Assembly: GCF_012034935.1 (NCBI RefSeq)
Contig: NZ_JAATEN010000022.1
Span: forward strand, 1-64,000
Direction: 5' to 3'
Origin: Streptomyces zingiberis
GTDB taxonomy: Bacteria; Actinomycetota; Actinomycetes; Streptomycetales; Streptomycetaceae
Length of the DNA stretch: 64,000 bases
Below, in pieces: positions 55,653-64,000 of this stretch; the stretch's first letter is position 1; every line of letters starts with the position of its first letter. The notes under the pieces were generated by a model. It made no database searches, was not told the origin of the DNA, and was given only the letters and a program-made list of their open reading frames with translations. Position numbers and translations under genes: made by a program.

Positions 55653-55876
55653 TGGCGACCGAAACCAAGGCGTCCGCGCTGCGTGAGCTGGGCGACGAGG
55701 AACTCGTCGGGAAGCTTCGCGAGGCCAAGGAGGAGCTGTTCAACCTCCGCTTCCAGGCGGCGACCGGACAGCTGGAGAACCACGGCCGGCTGAAGGCCGT
55801 CCGCAAGGACATCGCCCGGATCTACACCCTGATGCGGGAGCGCGAGCTCGGCATCGAGACGGTGGAGAGCGCCTGA
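55652..55876 (+). CDS. rpmC: 50S ribosomal protein L29
   Basis: 74 residues from the ATG at 55652 (a GTG one codon earlier is also possible). Helical hairpin with LRELGDEELVGKLREAKEEL and NHGRLKAVRKDIARI. It sits near the tunnel exit. It overlaps rplP's stop and rpsQ's start. Confidence 0.95.
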   Translation: MATETKASALRELGDEELVGKLREAKEELFNLRFQAATGQLENHGRLKAVRKDIARIYTLMRERELGIETVESA

Positions 55877-56160
55877 TGAGCGAGACGAATGTGACTGCAG
55901 AGAAGAACGAGCGCGGCTTCCGCAAGACCCGTGAGGGCCTCGTGGTCAGCGACAAGATGGACAAGACCGTCGTCGTCGCCGTCGAGGACCGCGTGAAGCA
56001 CGCCCTGTACGGCAAGGTCGTCCGCCGTACCAACAAGCTCAAGGCGCACGACGAGCAGAACGCTGCCGGTGTCGGCGACCGCGTCCTCCTGATGGAGACC
56101 CGGCCGCTGTCCGCCACCAAGCGCTGGCGCATCGTCGAGATCCTCGAGAAGGCGAAGTAA
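55876..56160 (+). CDS. rpsQ: 30S ribosomal protein S17
   Basis: 94 residues. OB-fold with EGLVVSDKMDKTVVVAVE and VGDRVLLMETRPLSATKRWR. A primary 16S-binding protein. The last gene before the 128-base spacer that separates it from rplN. Confidence 0.97.
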   Translation: MSETNVTAEKNERGFRKTREGLVVSDKMDKTVVVAVEDRVKHALYGKVVRRTNKLKAHDEQNAAGVGDRVLLMETRPLSATKRWRIVEILEKAK

Positions 56161-56197
56161 GCCAGGAGCCGTTCCCGCCGGGGACGGCGTGAGAGAA

Positions 56198-56259
56198 CCT
56201 GAGGTTTCCCCTCAGGCCAGTTCCGCCAGGCTCGGCAGGGACTCTGCGGAGTCCCTGCC
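56198..56259 (+). promoter_or_regulatory. Two hairpins in the rpsQ-rplN spacer
   Basis: CCTGAGG (56198-56204) with CCTCAGG (56210-56216), then GGCAGGGACTC (56234-56244) with GAGTCCCTGCC (56249-56259) around TGCG. They may partly terminate the S10 unit or regulate the spc unit. There is no T-tract. Confidence 0.6.
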
Positions 56260-56288
56260 GGGAACCGGCAGACGATCAGGAGATAGAC

Positions 56289-56657
56289 GTGATCCAGCAG
56301 GAGTCGCGACTGCGGGTCGCCGACAACACGGGTGCGAAGGAAATCCTTTGCATCCGTGTGCTCGGCGGGTCCGGTCGCCGCTACGCGGGCATCGGTGACG
56401 TCATCGTCGCCACCGTGAAGGATGCGATCCCCGGCGGCAACGTGAAGAAGGGTGACGTCATCAAGGCGGTCATCGTTCGCACGGTGAAGGAGCGCCGCCG
56501 CGCCGACGGCTCGTACATCCGCTTCGACGAGAACGCGGCCGTCATCCTCAAGAACGACGGTGACCCCCGCGGCACCCGCATCTTCGGCCCGGTGGGCCGG
56601 GAGCTGCGCGAGAAGAAGTTCATGAAGATCATCTCGCTCGCGCCGGAGGTGCTGTAA
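56289..56657 (+). CDS. rplN: 50S ribosomal protein L14
   Basis: 122 residues from the GTG at 56289, after CAGGAGATAGAC. IQQESRLRVADNTGAKEILC and NAAVILKNDGDPRGTRIFGP are typical. It lies at the subunit interface and is the docking site for RsfS. First gene of the spc-like unit. Confidence 0.97.
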   Translation: MIQQESRLRVADNTGAKEILCIRVLGGSGRRYAGIGDVIVATVKDAIPGGNVKKGDVIKAVIVRTVKERRRADGSYIRFDENAAVILKNDGDPRGTRIFGPVGRELREKKFMKIISLAPEVL

Positions 56658-56660
56658 CCG

Positions 56661-56984
56661 ATGAAGATCAAGAAGGGCGACCTGGTCCAGATCATCACCG
56701 GCAAGGACAGGGGCAAGCAGGGCAAGGTCATCCAGGCCTTCCCCCGCGAGGACCGTGTCCTGGTCGAGGGTGTCAACCGGGTCAAGAAGCACACCAAGGC
56801 CGGCCAGACCGCCCGCGGTTCGAAGACCGGTGGCATCGTCACGACCGAGGCCCCGATCCACGTGAGCAACGTCCAGCTCGTGGTGGAGAAGGACGGCAAG
56901 AAGGTCGTCACGCGCGTCGGCTACCGCTTCGACGACGAAGGCAACAAGATCCGCGTTGCCAAGCGGACCGGTGAGGACATCTGA
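56661..56984 (+). CDS. rplX: 50S ribosomal protein L24
   Basis: 107 residues. KOW motif GDLVQIITGKDRGKQGKV and NRVKKHTKAGQ. Early 23S assembly initiator. It starts three bases after rplN and overlaps rplE by one base. Confidence 0.97.
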   Translation: MKIKKGDLVQIITGKDRGKQGKVIQAFPREDRVLVEGVNRVKKHTKAGQTARGSKTGGIVTTEAPIHVSNVQLVVEKDGKKVVTRVGYRFDDEGNKIRVAKRTGEDI

Positions 56985-57544
56985 TGACTGCCACCACAGT
57001 GACCCCGCGTCTCAAGCAGCGCTACCGCGAGGAGATCACGGGCAAGCTGCGTGAGGAGTTCTCCTACGAGAACGTCATGCAGACCCCGGGTCTCACGAAG
57101 ATCGTGGTCAACATGGGTGTGGGCGACGCCGCCCGCGACTCCAAGCTGATCGAGGGCGCCATCCGCGACCTCACCACGATCACCGGCCAGAAGCCGTCGG
57201 TCACCAAGGCCCGGAAGTCCATCGCGCAGTTCAAGCTGCGTGAGGGCCAGCCGATCGGCGCCCATGTCACCCTCCGCGGTGACCGCATGTGGGAGTTCCT
57301 CGACCGGCTGCTGTCGCTCGCGCTGCCGCGCATCCGCGACTTCCGCGGCCTGTCGCCGAAGCAGTTCGACGGCCGGGGCAACTACACCTTCGGTCTCACG
57401 GAGCAGGTCATGTTCCACGAGATCGACCAGGACAAGATCGACCGGGTCCGGGGCATGGACATCACCGTGGTCACCACGGCGACCAACGACGAAGAGGGCC
57501 GTGCCCTCCTGCGTCACCTCGGCTTCCCGTTCAAGGAGAACTGA
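56984..57544 (+). CDS. rplE: 50S ribosomal protein L5
   Basis: 186 residues. LTKIVVNMGVGDAARDSKL, QKPSVTKARKSIAQFKLREG and RDFRGLSPKQFDGRGNYTFG are typical. It binds 5S rRNA and contacts P-site tRNA. Confidence 0.97.
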   Translation: MTATTVTPRLKQRYREEITGKLREEFSYENVMQTPGLTKIVVNMGVGDAARDSKLIEGAIRDLTTITGQKPSVTKARKSIAQFKLREGQPIGAHVTLRGDRMWEFLDRLLSLALPRIRDFRGLSPKQFDGRGNYTFGLTEQVMFHEIDQDKIDRVRGMDITVVTTATNDEEGRALLRHLGFPFKEN

Positions 57545-57546
57545 CC

Positions 57547-57732
57547 GTGGCGAAGAAGGCTCTGATCGCTAAGGCCGCCCGCAAGCCGAAGTTCGGTGTG
57601 CGCGCGTACACCCGCTGCCAGCGCTGCGGCCGGCCCCACTCCGTCTACCGCAAGTTCGGCCTCTGCCGTGTGTGCCTCCGTGAGATGGCGCACCGCGGCG
57701 AGCTGCCGGGCGTCACCAAGAGCTCCTGGTAG
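57547..57732 (+). CDS. rpsZ: 30S ribosomal protein S14, zinc-ribbon type (type Z)
   Basis: 61 residues from the GTG at 57547. Two CxxC pairs (CQRC and CRVC, 12 residues apart) form a zinc ribbon, so this is the zinc-dependent S14. Streptomycetes often keep a Cys-free paralog under Zur control. None is seen in this window. Confidence 0.96.
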   Translation: MAKKALIAKAARKPKFGVRAYTRCQRCGRPHSVYRKFGLCRVCLREMAHRGELPGVTKSSW

Positions 57733-57983
57733 GAGTCCTCCCCGGACTCCCAGCCAGGACTCTCGGTAAGCCGTCCGCGGCCCGGTGGGAGCCCGGCCCG
57801 TTCCGCCTCTGCGTTTCCCGTAGAGTGGAAGGGTTGGGCGCCCGCCGTCCGCGGCCGTCCGCGGGCCGTGCCCGTTTGACACTTACTACGCCGTAGGTCC
57901 CCGCGCCGCACCCGTCCCGAGAACATGTCGGGGAGAGGGATGGCGCAGACAGGAAACCCCGGCGAGAGAGGCCGAAGGCCATC
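57733..57983 (+). promoter_or_regulatory. rpsZ-rpsH spacer with promoter-like sequence
   Basis: 251 bases without a gene. TTGACA at 57876-57881 is a perfect -35 word, though no good -10 lies at 17-18 bases; GTAGAGT near 57820 is another candidate. An internal promoter for rpsH onward is plausible. Confidence 0.4.
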
Positions 57984-58382
57984 ATGACCATGACCGACCC
58001 CATCGCAGACATGCTGACTCGTCTGCGGAACGCCAACTCGGCTTATCACGACGCCGTCGTGATGCCGCACAGCAAGATCAAGTCGCACATCGCGGAGATC
58101 CTCCAGCAGGAGGGCTTCATCACGGGGTGGCGGACCGAGGACGCCGAGGTGGGCAAGAACCTCGTCCTGGAGCTGAAGTTCGGCCCCAACCGCGAGCGCT
58201 CGATCGCCGGCATCAAGCGGATCTCGAAGCCGGGCCTGCGGGTCTACGCGAAGTCCACCAATCTGCCGAAGGTGCTCGGCGGCCTGGGCGTGGCGATCAT
58301 CTCCACGTCCCACGGGCTGCTCACCGGCCAGCAGGCGCAGAAGAAGGGCGTAGGCGGGGAAGTCCTCGCCTACGTCTGGTAA
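57984..58382 (+). CDS. rpsH: 30S ribosomal protein S8
   Basis: 132 residues. DPIADMLTRLRNANSAYH and STSHGLLTGQQAQKKGVGGE are typical. Primary 16S binder and, in E. coli, translational repressor of the spc operon. The ATG at 57984 is used; another ATG two codons later is possible. Confidence 0.96.
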   Translation: MTMTDPIADMLTRLRNANSAYHDAVVMPHSKIKSHIAEILQQEGFITGWRTEDAEVGKNLVLELKFGPNRERSIAGIKRISKPGLRVYAKSTNLPKVLGGLGVAIISTSHGLLTGQQAQKKGVGGEVLAYVW

Positions 58383-58401
58383 TCGGGAAGGAGGAACTGC
58401 A

Positions 58402-58941
58402 ATGTCGCGTATCGGCAAGCTCCCCATCTCGGTTCCCGCCGGCGTGGACGTCACCATCGATGGCCGTACGGTCGCCGTGAAGGGCCCCAAGGGTTCCCTC
58501 ACGCACACCGTTGCCGCGCCCATCGAGGTCAGCCGGGACGAGGACGGCGTCATCGCCGTCACCCGCCCCAACGACGAGCGTCAGAACAAGGCCCTGCACG
58601 GCCTGTCCCGCACGCTGGTGGCGAACATGATCACCGGGGTGACCGAGGGATACCGGAAGAACCTGGAGATCAGCGGGGTCGGCTACCGCGTCCAGGCGAA
58701 GGGCTCCGACCTGGAGTTCTCGCTGGGCTACAGCCACCCGATCCTGATCAAGGCTCCCGAGGGCATCAGCTTCAAGGTCGAGTCCCCGACCAAGCTGAGC
58801 GTCGAGGGCATCGACAAGCAGCAGGTCGGTGAGGTCGCGGCCAACATCCGCAAGCTGCGGAAGCCCGACCCGTACAAGGCCAAGGGCGTGAAGTACGCCG
58901 GCGAGGTCATCCGGCGCAAGGTCGGAAAGGCTGGTAAGTAA
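58402..58941 (+). CDS. rplF: 50S ribosomal protein L6
   Basis: 179 residues. SRIGKLPISVPAGVDVTIDG at the start and RKPDPYKAKGVKYAGEVIRR at the end are typical. It lies near the factor-binding site. A GGAAGGAGG ribosome site precedes the ATG. Confidence 0.97.
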   Translation: MSRIGKLPISVPAGVDVTIDGRTVAVKGPKGSLTHTVAAPIEVSRDEDGVIAVTRPNDERQNKALHGLSRTLVANMITGVTEGYRKNLEISGVGYRVQAKGSDLEFSLGYSHPILIKAPEGISFKVESPTKLSVEGIDKQQVGEVAANIRKLRKPDPYKAKGVKYAGEVIRRKVGKAGK

Positions 58942-58944
58942 GCC

Positions 58945-59328
58945 ATGGCATACGGCGTGAAGATCGCCAAGGGCGACGCCCGGAAGCGCGCCGCCGTCAA
59001 GCGGCGCCACATCCGCGTCCGCAAGCGGGTCTCCGGTACGCCGGAGCGTCCCCGCCTGGTCGTGACGCGCTCGAACCGTCACATGGTCGCCCAGGTCGTC
59101 GACGACGTCGCGGGCCGCACCCTGGCCTCGGCTTCGACCCTGGACACGTCCATCCGTGGCGGCGAGGGCGACAAGAGCAGCCAGGCCCAGAAGGTCGGCG
59201 CGCTGGTCGCCGAGCGGGCCAAGGCCGCCGGCATCGAGGCCGTCGTGTTCGACCGCGGTGGCAACCAGTACGCGGGGCGGATCGCCGCTCTGGCCGACGC
59301 CGCCCGCGAGGCCGGGCTCAAGTTCTGA
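58945..59328 (+). CDS. rplR: 50S ribosomal protein L18
   Basis: 127 residues. RHIRVRKRVSGTPERPRLVV and the end FDRGGNQYAGRIAALADAAR are typical. It binds 5S rRNA with L5. It starts three bases after rplF. Confidence 0.97.
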   Translation: MAYGVKIAKGDARKRAAVKRRHIRVRKRVSGTPERPRLVVTRSNRHMVAQVVDDVAGRTLASASTLDTSIRGGEGDKSSQAQKVGALVAERAKAAGIEAVVFDRGGNQYAGRIAALADAAREAGLKF

Positions 59329-59372
59329 GCACGGTTCCGTAGCAGCGGACGTAAACGAGAGAGGTAAATCCA

Positions 59373-59975
59373 ATGGCTGGACCCCAGCGCCGCGGTGGCG
59401 GCGCCGGTGGCGGCGAGCGGCGGGACCGTAAGGGCCGGGACGGCGGCGCCGCCGCCGAGAAGACCGCGTACGTTGAGCGCGTTGTCGCGATCAACCGTGT
59501 TGCCAAGGTTGTGAAGGGTGGTCGTCGCTTCAGCTTCACCGCGCTGGTCGTGGTGGGCGACGGTGACGGCACCGTGGGTGTCGGATACGGCAAGGCCAAG
59601 GAGGTGCCGGCCGCCATCGCCAAGGGTGTGGAGGAGGCCAAGAAGCACTTCTTCAAGGTCCCCCGGATCCAGGGCACCATCCCGCACCCGATCCAGGGCG
59701 AGAAGGCTGCGGGCGTCGTCCTGCTGAAGCCTGCCTCCCCCGGTACCGGTGTGATCGCGGGTGGCCCGGTGCGCGCCGTCCTGGAGTGCGCCGGCATCCA
59801 CGACGTGCTGAGCAAGTCGCTCGGCTCGTCGAACCCGATCAACATCGTGCACGCCACGGTGGCGGCGCTCCGCGGGCTGCAGCGCCCGGAGGAGATCGCG
59901 GCCCGCCGCGGCCTGCCGCTGGAGGACGTCGCCCCCGCGGCTCTGCTGCGGGCGCGTGCCGGAGCGGGTGTGTGA
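59373..59975 (+). CDS. rpsE: 30S ribosomal protein S5
   Basis: 200 residues. A Gly-rich N-terminal extension (about 30 residues), then VAINRVAKVVKGGRRFSFTA and NIVHATVAALRGLQRPEEIA. Fidelity protein and spectinomycin target region. The GAGAGG ribosome site is near the ATG. It overlaps rpmD by one base. Confidence 0.97.
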   Translation: MAGPQRRGGGAGGGERRDRKGRDGGAAAEKTAYVERVVAINRVAKVVKGGRRFSFTALVVVGDGDGTVGVGYGKAKEVPAAIAKGVEEAKKHFFKVPRIQGTIPHPIQGEKAAGVVLLKPASPGTGVIAGGPVRAVLECAGIHDVLSKSLGSSNPINIVHATVAALRGLQRPEEIAARRGLPLEDVAPAALLRARAGAGV

Positions 59976-60157
59976 TGGCCCGCCTCAAGATCACGCAGAA
60001 GAAGTCGTACATCGGCAGCAAGCAGAACCACCGCGACACCCTTCGTTCGCTCGGCCTGAAGCGCGTGAACGACGTGGTCGTCAAGGAGGACCGCCCCGAG
60101 ATCCGCGGCATGGCGCAGACCGTGCGGCACCTCGTGACGGTCGAGGAGGTCGACTGA
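59975..60157 (+). CDS. rpmD: 50S ribosomal protein L30
   Basis: 60 residues from the ATG at 59975. ARLKITQKKSYIGSKQNHRD and GMAQTVRHLVTVEE are typical. The longer frame to the left overlaps rpsE and is not used. It precedes rplO by one base. Confidence 0.97.
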   Translation: MARLKITQKKSYIGSKQNHRDTLRSLGLKRVNDVVVKEDRPEIRGMAQTVRHLVTVEEVD

Positions 60158-60158
60158 C

Positions 60159-60614
60159 ATGGCGGAGGACAAGCCGCTGAAGGTCCACAACCTCCGGCCC
60201 GCCCCGGGCGCCAAGACCGCCAAGACCCGTGTGGGTCGTGGCGAGGCGTCCAAGGGTAAGACCGCCGGTCGTGGCACCAAGGGCACCAAGGCCCGTTACC
60301 AGGTTCCGGAGCGCTTCGAGGGCGGGCAGATGCCCCTCCACATGCGTCTCCCGAAGCTGAAGGGGTTCAAGAACCCCTTCCGCACCGAGTACCAGGTCGT
60401 GAACCTGGACAAGCTGGCCGCGCTGTACCCCGAGGGTGGCGAGGTCACGGTGGCCGATCTGGTCGCCAAGGGCGCGGTTCGCAAGAGCCGTCCCGTGAAG
60501 GTGCTCGGCACCGGTGAGCTCTCCGTGGCGCTGCAGGTGACGGTCGACGCCGTCTCCGGCTCCGCCCAGGAGAAGATCACCGCCGCCGGTGGTTCCGTGA
60601 ACTGGTCCGCCTGA
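60159..60614 (+). CDS. rplO: 50S ribosomal protein L15
   Basis: 151 residues. NLRPAPGAKTAKTRVGRGEA, KTAGRGTKGTKAR and the C-terminal SAQEKITAAGGSVNW are typical. Last gene of the ribosomal run; a strong hairpin follows 22 bases later. Confidence 0.97.
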   Translation: MAEDKPLKVHNLRPAPGAKTAKTRVGRGEASKGKTAGRGTKGTKARYQVPERFEGGQMPLHMRLPKLKGFKNPFRTEYQVVNLDKLAALYPEGGEVTVADLVAKGAVRKSRPVKVLGTGELSVALQVTVDAVSGSAQEKITAAGGSVNWSA

Positions 60615-60636
60615 GACACGAGCCCGTGAACGGTTC

Positions 60637-60669
60637 AACCGGGGATGCCCTAACGGGGCATCCCCGGTT
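60637..60669 (+). terminator. Strong hairpin after rplO
   Basis: AACCGGGGATGCCC (60637-60650) pairs fully with 60656-60669, loop TAACG, followed by GGTCGTTCC. It separates the ribosomal protein unit from secY. Confidence 0.85.
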
Positions 60670-61097
60670 GGTCGTTCCGCCGGGGCAGGTCCGCCGGTAA
60701 GGTGGCGTCCGTTACTGTCCGCGTGGCCCGTGTGCGCGCGGCTGCCCCGGCACCACCGAGGACCGCACGACCGGCACCACACGAACGGCACCACACGAAC
60801 GGCACAGCACCACCGGCACAGCACGACCAGCACAGCACCACCGAGAGGGCCCGGCACCGCATACGCTCGACCGCGTATCGGGCGCCGGACCGCACGACCG
60901 ATGTGCGTCGATGTCCACCGTGCCCGTCACACCGGTGACGGGCGCGGCGCCACCGATGTCCGTCGCACGATGTTCACCACGTCACACCCGCTCCACCCAG
61001 ATTTCCACCGACCGCGTTCACCGGTCGACACGTCGATATCCGTCGTTCCTCAAGACCGTCACCTCTCGCGCCTGGCGCGGGGGGCGCAGGAGGCACC
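60670..61097 (+). promoter_or_regulatory. secY upstream region with low-complexity repeats
   Basis: 428 bases without a gene. TAAGGT at 60698 is a possible -10. 60762-60842 is an imperfect tandem run of CGGCACCACACGAA-like units, strongly C/A-skewed on this strand. ATACGC/GCGTAT arms lie at 60861-60878. Confidence 0.55.
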
Positions 61098-62414
61098 GTG
61101 CTCACCGCGTTCGCCCGGGCGTTCCAGACGCCCGACCTGCGCAAGAAGCTGCTGTTCACGTTGGGCATCATCGTGCTCTTCCGACTCGGGGCGCACATTC
61201 CCGTCCCCGGGGTCAGCTATGTCAACGTCAACTACTGCATGGAGGCCGCGAAGGGCCAGGGCGGCGACCTCTTCGGCCTGGTCAACATGTTCAGCGGCGG
61301 CGCCCTGCTCCAGCTGACGATCTTCGCGCTCGGCATCATGCCGTACATCACGGCCAGCATCATCCTGCAGCTTCTCGTGGTGGTGATCCCCCGGCTGGAG
61401 GCCCTGAAGAAGGAGGGCCAGAGCGGCCAGGCGAAGATCACCCAGTACACCCGTTACCTCACCGTGGCGCTCGGCGTCCTCCAGGGCACCGGCCTGGTGG
61501 CCACGGCCCGCAGCGGCTCGCTCTTCCCGGGCTGTGACCGCGCCGCCGAGATCATCCCCGACCAGTCGATCTTCACCACCGCCGTCATGGTCATCACCAT
61601 GACCGCCGGTACCGCGCTGGTCATGTGGCTGGGCGAGCTCATCACGGACCGCGGCATCGGCAACGGCATGTCGCTGCTCATGTTCATCGCGATCGCGGCC
61701 GGCTTCACGGGTTCGCTGTGGCAGATCAAGCTGTCCGGGAAGATCATGGACGGTTGGGTGGAGTTCGGCTCCGTCATCGCCGTCGGCCTCGCGATGGTCG
61801 CGCTGGTGGTCTTCGTGGAGCAGGCGCAGCGCCGGATCCCGGTGCAGTACGCCAAGCGCATGATCGGCCGCCGGTCCTACGGCGGGACGTCCACCTACAT
61901 CCCGCTCAAGGTGAACCAGGCCGGTGTGATCCCGGTCATCTTCGCGGCCTCGCTGCTCTACATCCCGGCCCTGCTGGTGCAGTTCTCGAACTCCACCGCC
62001 GGGTGGGCCACCTGGATCCAGGCGAATCTCGTCTCGCCGGACAGCGCGATGTACATCGCCATCTACTTCGCGATGATCATCTTCTTCGCGTTCTTCTATG
62101 TGGCGATCACGTTCAACCCCGAAGAAGTCGCCGACAACATGAAGAAGTATGGTGGCTTCATCCCGGGCATCCGGGCCGGGCGCCCGACCGCTGAGTACCT
62201 GAGCTACGTGCTCAATCGCATCACGTGGCCGGGCTCGCTGTACCTGGGCTTGATCGCATTGGTGCCCACGGTGGCACTGGTTCTGTTCAGCGCCGATCAG
62301 AACTTCCCCTTCGGCGGCACCAGCATCCTCATCATCGTGGGTGTGGGTCTGGAGACGGTGAAGCAGATCGAGAGCCAGCTGCAGCAGCGCAACTACGAAG
62401 GGTTCCTCCGCTGA
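61098..62414 (+). CDS. secY: Preprotein translocase subunit SecY
   Basis: 438 residues from the GTG at 61098, preceded by AGGAGG. Ten transmembrane helices. FRLGAHIPVPGV at the first helix, plug and pore motifs GIMPYITASIILQLL, GIGNGMSLLMFIAIAAG and the cytoplasmic loop NPEEVADNMKKYGGFIPGIR. Central channel of the Sec system in the inner membrane. The stop overlaps adk (TGATG). Confidence 0.97.
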   Translation: MLTAFARAFQTPDLRKKLLFTLGIIVLFRLGAHIPVPGVSYVNVNYCMEAAKGQGGDLFGLVNMFSGGALLQLTIFALGIMPYITASIILQLLVVVIPRLEALKKEGQSGQAKITQYTRYLTVALGVLQGTGLVATARSGSLFPGCDRAAEIIPDQSIFTTAVMVITMTAGTALVMWLGELITDRGIGNGMSLLMFIAIAAGFTGSLWQIKLSGKIMDGWVEFGSVIAVGLAMVALVVFVEQAQRRIPVQYAKRMIGRRSYGGTSTYIPLKVNQAGVIPVIFAASLLYIPALLVQFSNSTAGWATWIQANLVSPDSAMYIAIYFAMIIFFAFFYVAITFNPEEVADNMKKYGGFIPGIRAGRPTAEYLSYVLNRITWPGSLYLGLIALVPTVALVLFSADQNFPFGGTSILIIVGVGLETVKQIESQLQQRNYEGFLR

Positions 62415-63070
62415 TGCGAATCGTCCTCGTCGGGCCGCCTGGTGCCGGGAAGGGTACGCAGGCCGCGTACCTCGCCCAGAATCTCTCCATTCCGCACATC
62501 TCCACCGGAGATCTCTTCCGCGCGAACATCAGCCAGGGCACCGCGCTCGGCCGCCGCGCGCAGGAGTACATGAAGGCGGGTGACCTCGTCCCCGACGAGA
62601 TCACCGTGGAGATGGCCCGGGACCGGATGAGCCAGGGGGACGCGGCGGAGGGCTGGCTGCTGGACGGGTTCCCCCGGAACCTCCATCAGGCGGAGGCGCT
62701 GGACGCCATCCTCGCCGAGGAGAGCGTCTCGCTCGACGCGGTGCTGGACCTGGAGGTCCCCGAGGAAGAGGTCGTGAAGCGGATCGCCGGCCGGCGCACC
62801 TGCCGCAGCGACAGCGCGCACACCTACCACGTCGAGTACAAGAAGCCCCAGGCCGAGGGCGTCTGCGACGTGTGCGGCGGTGAGCTGTACCAGCGTGACG
62901 ACGACCGCGAGGAGACCGTCCGCCGGCGGCTGGAGGTCTACCACCGGGAGACCGAGCCGATCATCGACTACTACAAGACCCAGGGTCTGGTGGTGACGAT
63001 CTCGGCGCTCGGCCCCGTGGCCGAGGTCACCGAGCGGGCGATGGCCGCCCTGCGGCGGGAAGCGGCCTGA
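62414..63070 (+). CDS. adk: Adenylate kinase
   Basis: 218 residues. P-loop GPPGAGKGTQ, NMP-binding STGDLFRANI, and DGFPRNLHQAEAL. The lid has one intact CxxC (CDVC) but the first pair is CRSD, so it has three Cys/Asp-like ligands rather than four Cys. Interconverts ATP, ADP and AMP. Co-translated with secY. Confidence 0.96.
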   Translation: MRIVLVGPPGAGKGTQAAYLAQNLSIPHISTGDLFRANISQGTALGRRAQEYMKAGDLVPDEITVEMARDRMSQGDAAEGWLLDGFPRNLHQAEALDAILAEESVSLDAVLDLEVPEEEVVKRIAGRRTCRSDSAHTYHVEYKKPQAEGVCDVCGGELYQRDDDREETVRRRLEVYHRETEPIIDYYKTQGLVVTISALGPVAEVTERAMAALRREAA

Positions 63071-63094
63071 GCGGCCGGGCGAGTACGAGCGGTT

Positions 63095-63137
63095 ACGGTA
63101 CGGCCGCGGCGCCCCGAGGGCATCGCGGCCGTACCGT
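63095..63137 (+). terminator. Hairpin between adk and map
   Basis: ACGGTACGGCCGCG (63095-63108) pairs perfectly with 63124-63137 across a 15-base loop, 24 bases after the adk stop. map probably has its own promoter or receives only read-through. Confidence 0.7.
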
Positions 63138-63192
63138 TGTGATGGGAGCACCGGGCAGGTGCGCACACGACCGAGAAGGCTGAAGGCACCCG

Positions 63193-64000
63193 ATGGTGGA
63201 GATCAAGACCCCGGAGCAGATCGCCAAGATGCGCCAGGCCGGGATGGTGGTCGCGCGCGTCCACGAGGCGTGCCGGGCCGCCGCGGTCCCGGGCGCGACG
63301 ACCAAGGACCTGGACGACGTCGCCCGGAAGGTGCTGGCGGAGCACGGCGCCACGTCCAACTTCCTGGGCTACGGCGGTTTCCCCGCGACCATCTGCACCT
63401 CGGTCAACGATGTCGTGGTGCACGGCATCCCGGACGCCGTCACGGTGCTGCGGGACGGTGACATCATCTCCGTGGACGCCGGCGCGGTGATCGACGGCTG
63501 GCACGGCGACGCGGCGCTCACCGTCTTCGTGGGCGAGGGCCACGCCCCGGAGCTGCTGGAGCTGAGCCGGGTCACCGAGGAGTCCATGTGGGCCGGGATC
63601 GCCGCGGTGCGGCAGGGCAACCGCCTGGTGGACATCTCCCGGGCGATCGAGGGCTACATCCGCCGCCAGCCGCGCCCCGCCGGCGGCCGGTACGGGATCA
63701 TCGAGGACTACGGGGGCCACGGCATCGGCTCGCAGATGCACATGGACCCCCACCTGCTGAACTACGTCGAGCGGCGGCGGGGCCGGGGTCCCCGGCTGGT
63801 CCCGGGGTTCTGCATCGCGATCGAGCCGATGGTGAGCCTCGGCACCCCGAAGACGCACGTCCTGCCGGACGACTGGACGGTCAAGACCGACGACGGCAGC
63901 TGGAGCAGCCACTGGGAGCACTCGGTGGCGCTCACCGAGGAGGGCCCGCTGGTGCTCACCGCCTTCGACGGCGGCCGGGCGAAGCTGGCGGAGCTCGGGG
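63193..64000 (+). CDS. map: Methionine aminopeptidase, type I (cut by right edge)
   Basis: 269 codons visible from the ATG at 63193, with no stop before the edge; the family length suggests only about ten codons are missing. Metal ligands fit Asp (VDAGA), Asp (HGDAAL), His (GGHGIG), Glu (AIEPM) and Glu (WEHSVAL). Removes initiator Met from nascent proteins. Confidence 0.95.
   Translation, partial: MVEIKTPEQIAKMRQAGMVVARVHEACRAAAVPGATTKDLDDVARKVLAEHGATSNFLGYGGFPATICTSVNDVVVHGIPDAVTVLRDGDIISVDAGAVIDGWHGDAALTVFVGEGHAPELLELSRVTEESMWAGIAAVRQGNRLVDISRAIEGYIRRQPRPAGGRYGIIEDYGGHGIGSQMHMDPHLLNYVERRRGRGPRLVPGFCIAIEPMVSLGTPKTHVLPDDWTVKTDDGSWSSHWEHSVALTEEGPLVLTAFDGGRAKLAELG

Overview
The window is about 73% GC chromosome from a Streptomyces-type actinomycete. 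The right third is the S10-spc-secY ribosomal protein cluster in the order known from Streptomyces (rpsJ to map). It includes the zinc-ribbon S14 and an L16-L29-S17 run without extra genes. SARP, DUF397/XRE and type VII-secretion-associated genes also fit that group.

Layout. (1) 1-22.1 kb: a giant gene, cut by the left edge, for a modular 'lonely Cys'-type protein of more than 6,600 residues. It is followed by two paralogous type VII secretion-associated proteins and a perfect 17-bp bidirectional terminator. The giant repeats a block of helical region plus ADP-ribosyltransferase-like fold, with caspase-like His/Cys domains between blocks. (2) 22.2-26.1 kb: on the minus strand, a membrane-anchored ricin-type lectin and a SARP regulator with an in-frame hexanucleotide microsatellite. 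(3) 26.7-41.1 kb: a compact metallophore-like RiPP locus, which I regard as the best candidate for an undescribed system. It has a FecBCD-type importer, a 37-residue precursor-like peptide missed by ordinary ORF calling, an RRE/ocin-ThiF-like partner, an S15/CocE hydrolase, a YcaO, a SagB-like dehydrogenase and a CydDC-like exporter pair. Two 15-bp palindromes matching the Streptomyces Zur box at 14/15 positions lie at the head of the importer operon (shared with a divergent beta-propeller gene) and directly upstream of the precursor. My reading is a zinc-starvation-induced, ribosomally made zincophore, or another zinc-linked peptide, with its own uptake and export. (4) 41.3-46.1 kb: a DUF397/XRE pair, a divergent resolvase-like/ATP-binding pair, an IclR regulator and a benzoylformate decarboxylase-like enzyme. 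(5) 46.2-49.8 kb: an accessory island flanked by imperfect direct repeats of the panD promoter and first ten codons. It holds an AbiEii-type nucleotidyltransferase pair, an IS3 fragment and a complete-looking IS with 14-bp inverted repeats. (6) 49.8-64 kb: panD, a long S10 leader, the ribosomal protein genes, secY, adk and map (cut by the right edge).

How the parts work together. The giant protein and its two partners probably form a type VII secretion effector locus whose core genes lie left of the window. In the RiPP locus, nearly all genes overlap or abut by a few bases, which argues for tight co-translation. The exceptions are the two Zur-box promoter regions and a strong hairpin after the precursor, which would let the small peptide be made in excess over its modifying enzymes. 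The ribosomal block is core housekeeping. A hairpin after rplO separates it from secY-adk, and another hairpin separates adk from map.
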